34,105 nt of DNA, taken from contig JASLES010000204.1 in NCBI GenBank assembly GCA_030151005.1, positions 1 to 34,105 on the forward strand. Direction: 5' to 3'. Numbering within the stretch: position 1 is the stretch's first letter; every line of letters starts with the position of its first letter. Below, one piece after another: positions 30,694 through 34,105 of this stretch. The notes under the pieces were generated by a model. It saw nothing but the letters and a program-made list of their open reading frames with translations. It was not told the DNA's origin and did not search any database. The stretch is from Silvimonas sp. Lineage in GTDB: Bacteria > Pseudomonadota > Gammaproteobacteria > Burkholderiales > Chitinibacteraceae. The translations under genes were made by a program, and so were the position numbers.

Positions 30694-31259
30694 TGTTTCT
30701 CGCTTGTGGTATCGCTGGCAGCGGTTGCAGCCGGCTTGGCGGCGGCGGGGCTGCTGGCGGTTTTCTTGGGCACGATGGTCACGTTGACCCGGCCCGCGCC
30801 GGTTTTGTTGCTGGTGGCGGAGTACTGGTCGGTATTGAGGTTGTAGGTGATGACGTCACCAAACACCTCGTTCTGACCCTTGCGTACCCAGGCCTTGTTG
30901 GTCAGCACCAGCAAACCGGTTTTCTGGTTGTAGTCATAGTGCAAGGACTCGGCATCGACCCATTCGCCATCGTCTGCCTGCTGGCGGAACCTGACCGGGC
31001 GACCATCCCCCTGGGAGTACTGCATGCCATCGGCATCCTGATGCACGGTCAGTTTGTCTGAACGCAGCGTCATGGAGCCTTGAGTGACGATCACATTGCC
31101 GGTGTACACGCCGGTATTGGCTTTCTGGTCGTAAGTGGCCGAATCAGCTTCTACTTTCAGTGGTTTCTCACGGTCGGCGGTCGCCGCAAACGCGAGACCC
31201 ATTGCCAGTGCGAGGCTGGCGAAAAGAACGCTATTTGCTGCTGCGCTGCGCAGGGACAT
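30690..31259 (-). CDS. lptA: LPS transport periplasmic protein LptA
   Basis: Periplasmic beta-jellyroll protein that forms the bridge carrying LPS from LptC to LptD. The 189-residue product has a signal peptide (MSLRSAAANSVLFASLALAM, cleavage likely after AFA near residue 26), the OstA-like domain with DSATYDQKANTGVYTGNVIV and QGSMTLRSDKLTV, and a disordered Lys/Ala/Ser-rich C-terminal tail after residue about 160. The start overlaps the lptC 3' end by 29 nt. It is coupled to lptB by an ATGA overlap. Confidence 0.94.
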   Translation of the reverse strand: MSLRSAAANSVLFASLALAMGLAFAATADREKPLKVEADSATYDQKANTGVYTGNVIVTQGSMTLRSDKLTVHQDADGMQYSQGDGRPVRFRQQADDGEWVDAESLHYDYNQKTGLLVLTNKAWVRKGQNEVFGDVITYNLNTDQYSATSNKTGAGRVNVTIVPKKTASSPAAAKPAATAASDTTSEKQ

Positions 31260-31812
31260 AAAGAGTGCTCACTTTGGATTTGAGTAGAAGGGTCTGATCG
31301 TTGATGTCGGCCTGGAAGCCCACGCCGGTAGCGTGGTATGCGCCCATATCAGAGATAACAGGTGCATCGGACCAGGCCAGACCTGGTTTGGGTTGATACC
31401 AGACTTCGCGCCCATGCACGACCATCTGGGCATGTTGCGCGTCGGCCTGACGGGTGACGGTGACCGGATCTGGCGCCCAGAATTTGTCGCCACGATTGAT
31501 CGACTGGATACGGGTGGTCACCAGATCCACGCGCGGTTGCCCGGGCAATGTGGATGCCAGGTGCGGGTTGTCAAACCAGGCGGAGTCGTTTTCTTCGTAA
31601 TGACTGGCCTTGTCGGCATCCAGTCGCTGGTAAGGCTGACCCTTCTCGTTAAAACGCACCGTGTGGGTGTGCTCTGCGATCAGGTTGGGCTCGTTGGTGA
31701 GGCGTTTGTCGTCCAGCGTCGGCAGCGTGGCAGCCGTATTCAGCCCCCACACCAGCACGGCGAGGAAAACAATCAATACCAGCGGTAGAAGTCGCGAAGA
31801 CAAACTGTTCAC
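31231..31812 (-). CDS. lptC: LPS export protein LptC
   Basis: Inner-membrane-anchored periplasmic component that receives LPS from LptBFG and passes it to LptA. The 193-residue product has a single N-terminal span (about 7-27, LLPLVLIVFLAVLVWGL) and a periplasmic beta-jellyroll with IAEHTHTVRFNEKGQPYQRL (the LptC family start). It begins with GTG at 31812; AAGGA lies about 8 nt upstream and no ATG in a suitable place exists, so the GTG is used. It lies 9 nt after kdsC and overlaps lptA by 29 nt. Confidence 0.92.
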   Translation of the reverse strand: MNSLSSRLLPLVLIVFLAVLVWGLNTAATLPTLDDKRLTNEPNLIAEHTHTVRFNEKGQPYQRLDADKASHYEENDSAWFDNPHLASTLPGQPRVDLVTTRIQSINRGDKFWAPDPVTVTRQADAQHAQMVVHGREVWYQPKPGLAWSDAPVISDMGAYHATGVGFQADINDQTLLLKSKVSTLYVPAQRSSK

Positions 31813-31821
31813 AAATCGTCC

Positions 31822-32340
31822 TTAGCGAAGATACCAGGCCATGATGCCATCAAGCGTCCCTTGGGATTGCATGATGGTTTCGCAGGCTTCGCGTACGGCA
31901 CCATGGCCGGCGCGGGCCGTGGTGACCAGATGGGCGTTGTCACGCACGATCTGGGGTGCATTGGGCACCGAGATCGCAAAGGCCACGCGGCGCATTACTG
32001 GCAAATCAATGACATCGTCGCCCATATAGCCGCATTGCTCCTGCGTCAGGCCTGTGGCTGCGAGCAGTTCTGTAAAGGTGGCGAGCTTGTCACTGGCACC
32101 CTGATACAACAATTCGATATCCAGGTTGCGGGCGCGGTGCTCTACCAGTTTTGACTTGCGGCCGGTAATGATGGCGATTTTTACGCCGCTGTCTTGCAGC
32201 ATGCGGATGCCATGGCCGTCGAGGGCATTGAAGGCTTTGAGTTCTTCACCGGCATCGGTGTAGTACAGGCTGCCGTCGGTCATGACGCCATCTACGTCAA
32301 AAATCATCAGGCGCACGGCTTTTGCGGCTTGGGAATTCAT
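31822..32340 (-). CDS. kdsC: 3-deoxy-D-manno-octulosonate 8-phosphate phosphatase
   Basis: HAD-superfamily phosphatase that removes phosphate from Kdo-8-P to give Kdo for lipid A attachment. The 172-residue product has the HAD motif I IFDVDGVMTDG with D15 and D17, the GRKSKLVEHRARNL segment and the late GYMGDDVIDLPVM motif with the metal-binding acids. The length fits the tetrameric C0-type subfamily that lacks a cap domain. The ATG at 32340 lies 13 nt after the kdsD stop. Part of the kdsD-kdsC-lptC-lptA-lptB unit. Confidence 0.95.
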   Translation of the reverse strand: MNSQAAKAVRLMIFDVDGVMTDGSLYYTDAGEELKAFNALDGHGIRMLQDSGVKIAIITGRKSKLVEHRARNLDIELLYQGASDKLATFTELLAATGLTQEQCGYMGDDVIDLPVMRRVAFAISVPNAPQIVRDNAHLVTTARAGHGAVREACETIMQSQGTLDGIMAWYLR

Positions 32341-32353
32341 TGTTTGTCCTGTT

Positions 32354-33331
32354 TCAGACCACGCGTGCGCGCAGCAGATCGTGCATATTCAAGGCACCGG
32401 TCAGCTTGCCATTGTCTGTGACAAGCAGGGCGCCAATTCGGCGTTCTTCCATGATGCGGACGGCTTGTGCAGCCAGTTTGCCCGCTTCTATGGTGATGGG
32501 GTTGGGCGTCATGACTTCAAGGACGCGGGTGTGATGCACATCTACACCGCGATCCAGCGCCCGGCGCAAATCGCCATCGGTAAAAATACCAGCAAGGGCA
32601 TTGTGTTGGTCCATGACCGCAGTCATGCCCAAACCCTTGCGACTGATTTCCATTAGCGCATCACGCAATGGGGTGTCCAGATGAACGGTGGGCAGATCGT
32701 CGCCCTGGCGCATCACGTCGCTGACCCGGATCAACAAACGCCGGCCCAGACTGCCCCCCGGGTGCGAGTGGGCAAAGTCTTCGGCACTGAAATCACGTTC
32801 TTCCAGCATGGCCACGGCCAGTGCATCACCCAGCGCCAACGCCACGGTGGTGCTGGCGGTGGGGGCCAGATTGAGCGGGCAGGCTTCCTGTTCAACCGCG
32901 CTATCCAGCCAGACATGCGCTTCGCGCGCCAAGGTGGACTTGCCGTTGCCCGTCATCGCAATCAGCGGCACACCAATGCGTTTAAGGCTGGGCAGAATCG
33001 TGAGTAATTCATCGGATTCGCCGGAGTAAGACAAAGCCAGCACCACATCGTGCGGCGTAATCATGCCCAGGTCGCCATGCGCCGCTTCTGCCGGATGCAG
33101 GAACAGTGCGGGAGAGCCAGTGCTGGACATCGTCGCGGCGATCTTGCGGGCCACGTGGCCGGACTTGCCCATGCCCGTCACCACAATACGGCCGGTGCAG
33201 GCGAGCATCAGGGCGCAGGCTTCGCTAAAAGACGCGTCCAGCCGGAGGGCAATGTTTTCGATCGCGGTGGCTTCAATGGACAGCACGTGCCGGGCCCGAT
33301 CCAGAAAACGAGTGGAATCTCTAGAGGTCAT
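32354..33331 (-). CDS. kdsD: Arabinose-5-phosphate isomerase
   Basis: Converts ribulose-5-phosphate to arabinose-5-phosphate, the first step of Kdo synthesis. The 325-residue product has a SIS domain (about 40-170) with GMGKSGH (53-59) and HPAEAAHGDLGM (79-90), followed by two CBS domains (about 205-325) with IFTDGDLRR and the terminal LNMHDLLRARVV. The ATG at 33331 matches family length; one at 33358 would add nine residues. TATACT (33345-33340) sits only 8 nt upstream of the chosen ATG, so if it is the -10 box the message is nearly leaderless. Head of the long minus-strand LPS unit and divergent to the antiporter gene. Confidence 0.93.
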   Translation of the reverse strand: MTSRDSTRFLDRARHVLSIEATAIENIALRLDASFSEACALMLACTGRIVVTGMGKSGHVARKIAATMSSTGSPALFLHPAEAAHGDLGMITPHDVVLALSYSGESDELLTILPSLKRIGVPLIAMTGNGKSTLAREAHVWLDSAVEQEACPLNLAPTASTTVALALGDALAVAMLEERDFSAEDFAHSHPGGSLGRRLLIRVSDVMRQGDDLPTVHLDTPLRDALMEISRKGLGMTAVMDQHNALAGIFTDGDLRRALDRGVDVHHTRVLEVMTPNPITIEAGKLAAQAVRIMEERRIGALLVTDNGKLTGALNMHDLLRARVV

Positions 33332-33459
33332 GGAGAACAAGTATAAAAGACCGGGCATGAAAACTGCTAGCGACGTTGTGACAAGACAGGCTGGCCGGTA
33401 TGCTGTTTAGCTATACTCAAAGTCCCTTTTTTTCATTATTTGCGCCGTCGGGAGCCACC

Positions 33460-34105
33460 ATTCATCTCTCATCGCTACTTTTGCTGCTGGCCTCTGCCGT
33501 TCTGACGGTGGTGGCGTGCCGGAGCCTGAAACTGCCCGCCATGCTGGGTTATCTGGTCGTGGGCATGTTGATCGGGCCGCACGCGCTCGGGTTTATCGAT
33601 ACCTCCACCGGCGCAGAGCATCTGGCCGAGTTCGGTGTCGTTTTCCTGATGTTCACGCTGGGGCTGGAATTTAATCTGGCGCGGCTGGTGGCCATGCGCA
33701 AAGTGGTGTTTGGTCTTGGCTTTACCCAAGTGATTGCCACTGCCTTGCTGGTTTGTGCAGTCACGCGGATCGGCGGCGGAGGGTGGATTACTGGTCTGGC
33801 ACTGGGTGGCGCGCTGGCAATGTCCTCGACGGCGATGGTGTCCAAGCTCCTCGCGGAACGCAATGAACTCAACGCCCCGCATGGGCAGAACGCGATTGGC
33901 GTGTTGTTGTTCCAGGATCTGGCCGTGGTGCCCATGCTGATCATGACGCCCGCGCTGAGCCGGCCGGCCAGCGAGATGTTTTACGCGCTGGGGTTGGCGG
34001 CGGTGAAAATCGGCATTGTGTTGTTCTTGCTGCTGTATCTGGGCCAGAAACTGATGCGCCCGTGGTTCAACCTGGTGGCGCGGCAGCACTCCAGCGAACT
34101 CTTCA
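33460..34105 (+). CDS. KefB/KefC-type potassium/proton antiporter, N-terminal part
   Basis: Cut by the window edge; about 215 residues are visible. The hydrophobic CPA2-family N-terminus reads LKLPAMLGYLVVGMLIGPHALGF, then FGVVFLMFTLGLEFN, ALAMSSTAMVSKLLAE and GVLLFQDLAVVPML, all landmarks of KefB/KefC-type glutathione-gated or related antiporters; the cytoplasmic RCK domain is not seen. The start is unusual: an in-frame ATT at 33460 has GGGAG (33450-33454) 5 nt upstream and aligns with the KefB N-terminus within a few residues. An ATG at 33400 would add 20 non-conserved residues and cover a TATACT box; a TTG at 33481 would cut the first helix. I therefore prefer ATT 33460. Divergent to kdsD. 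Confidence 0.85.
   Translation, partial: MHLSSLLLLLASAVLTVVACRSLKLPAMLGYLVVGMLIGPHALGFIDTSTGAEHLAEFGVVFLMFTLGLEFNLARLVAMRKVVFGLGFTQVIATALLVCAVTRIGGGGWITGLALGGALAMSSTAMVSKLLAERNELNAPHGQNAIGVLLFQDLAVVPMLIMTPALSRPASEMFYALGLAAVKIGIVLFLLLYLGQKLMRPWFNLVARQHSSELF

Noticed and set aside
1..34105. Search for tRNA, rRNA, CRISPR repeats, insertion sequences or prophage genes
   Set aside because: None seen by eye on either strand; short tRNA-like folds cannot be ruled out without a tRNA search program.

Overview
The window looks like the chromosome of a Gram-negative betaproteobacterium, most probably of the Neisseriales (Chromobacteriaceae-like). The evidence is an LPS transport and Kdo block next to rpoN, hpf, ptsN, hprK and rapZ, tetrameric-type glycyl-tRNA synthetase genes, a complex I NDUFA9-type Rossmann protein beside an Slt-type lytic transglycosylase, and the codon and base composition. 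This placement is inference; no rRNA or tRNA gene is present to fix it. I see no insertion sequence, integrase, CRISPR array, tRNA or rRNA. Most of the window is housekeeping DNA with a few accessory genes.

Layout. 19-3469 (minus): glyQ, a small lipoprotein gene and glyS, tightly packed. 3544-5635: divergent yeiE/yeiH (LysR regulator and predicted sulfate/sulfite-type exporter) around a perfect inverted repeat. 5790-13048 (plus): lytic transglycosylase, NDUFA9-type protein, small RRM-like protein, D-lactate dehydrogenase, a PAS sensor kinase that overlaps the dehydrogenase gene, and its FixJ-type regulator, closed by a hairpin terminator. 13109-13927: yaaA, ending at a bidirectional terminator. 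14012-16632 (minus): a two-gene accessory unit with a large lipoprotein joining a lamin-tail-like domain to a metzincin zinc protease, plus a small exported protein. 17052-19766 (minus): yigZ, arylamine N-acetyltransferase, asd. 19964-24098 (plus): dtd, a cysteine hydrolase/GlxA-type regulator pair, a 101-residue unknown gene behind a structured leader, and a MATE exporter. 24099-33331 (minus): a long block, in transcription order kdsD, kdsC, lptC, lptA, lptB, rpoN, hpf, terminator, ptsN, hprK, rapZ, a NusG-domain-II protein, a Gx-type transporter and ubiX. 33460-end (plus): the start of a KefB/KefC-type potassium/proton antiporter.

How the genes work together. The kdsD-lptB genes make the Kdo precursor and move LPS to the outer membrane. 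rpoN, hpf, ptsN, hprK and rapZ form the sigma-54/nitrogen-PTS/envelope-control neighbourhood. Downstream of rapZ, three genes are stitched on by overlaps, suggesting that a membrane NusG-II/Gx module and prenyl-FMN synthesis (ubiX) share its transcript. The ldhA-kinase-regulator arrangement suggests that D-lactate or carboxylate sensing is tied to fermentation. The least explained items are the lamin-tail metzincin with its exported partner, and the leader with competing hairpins and a repeated 17-base motif around 22096-22262.
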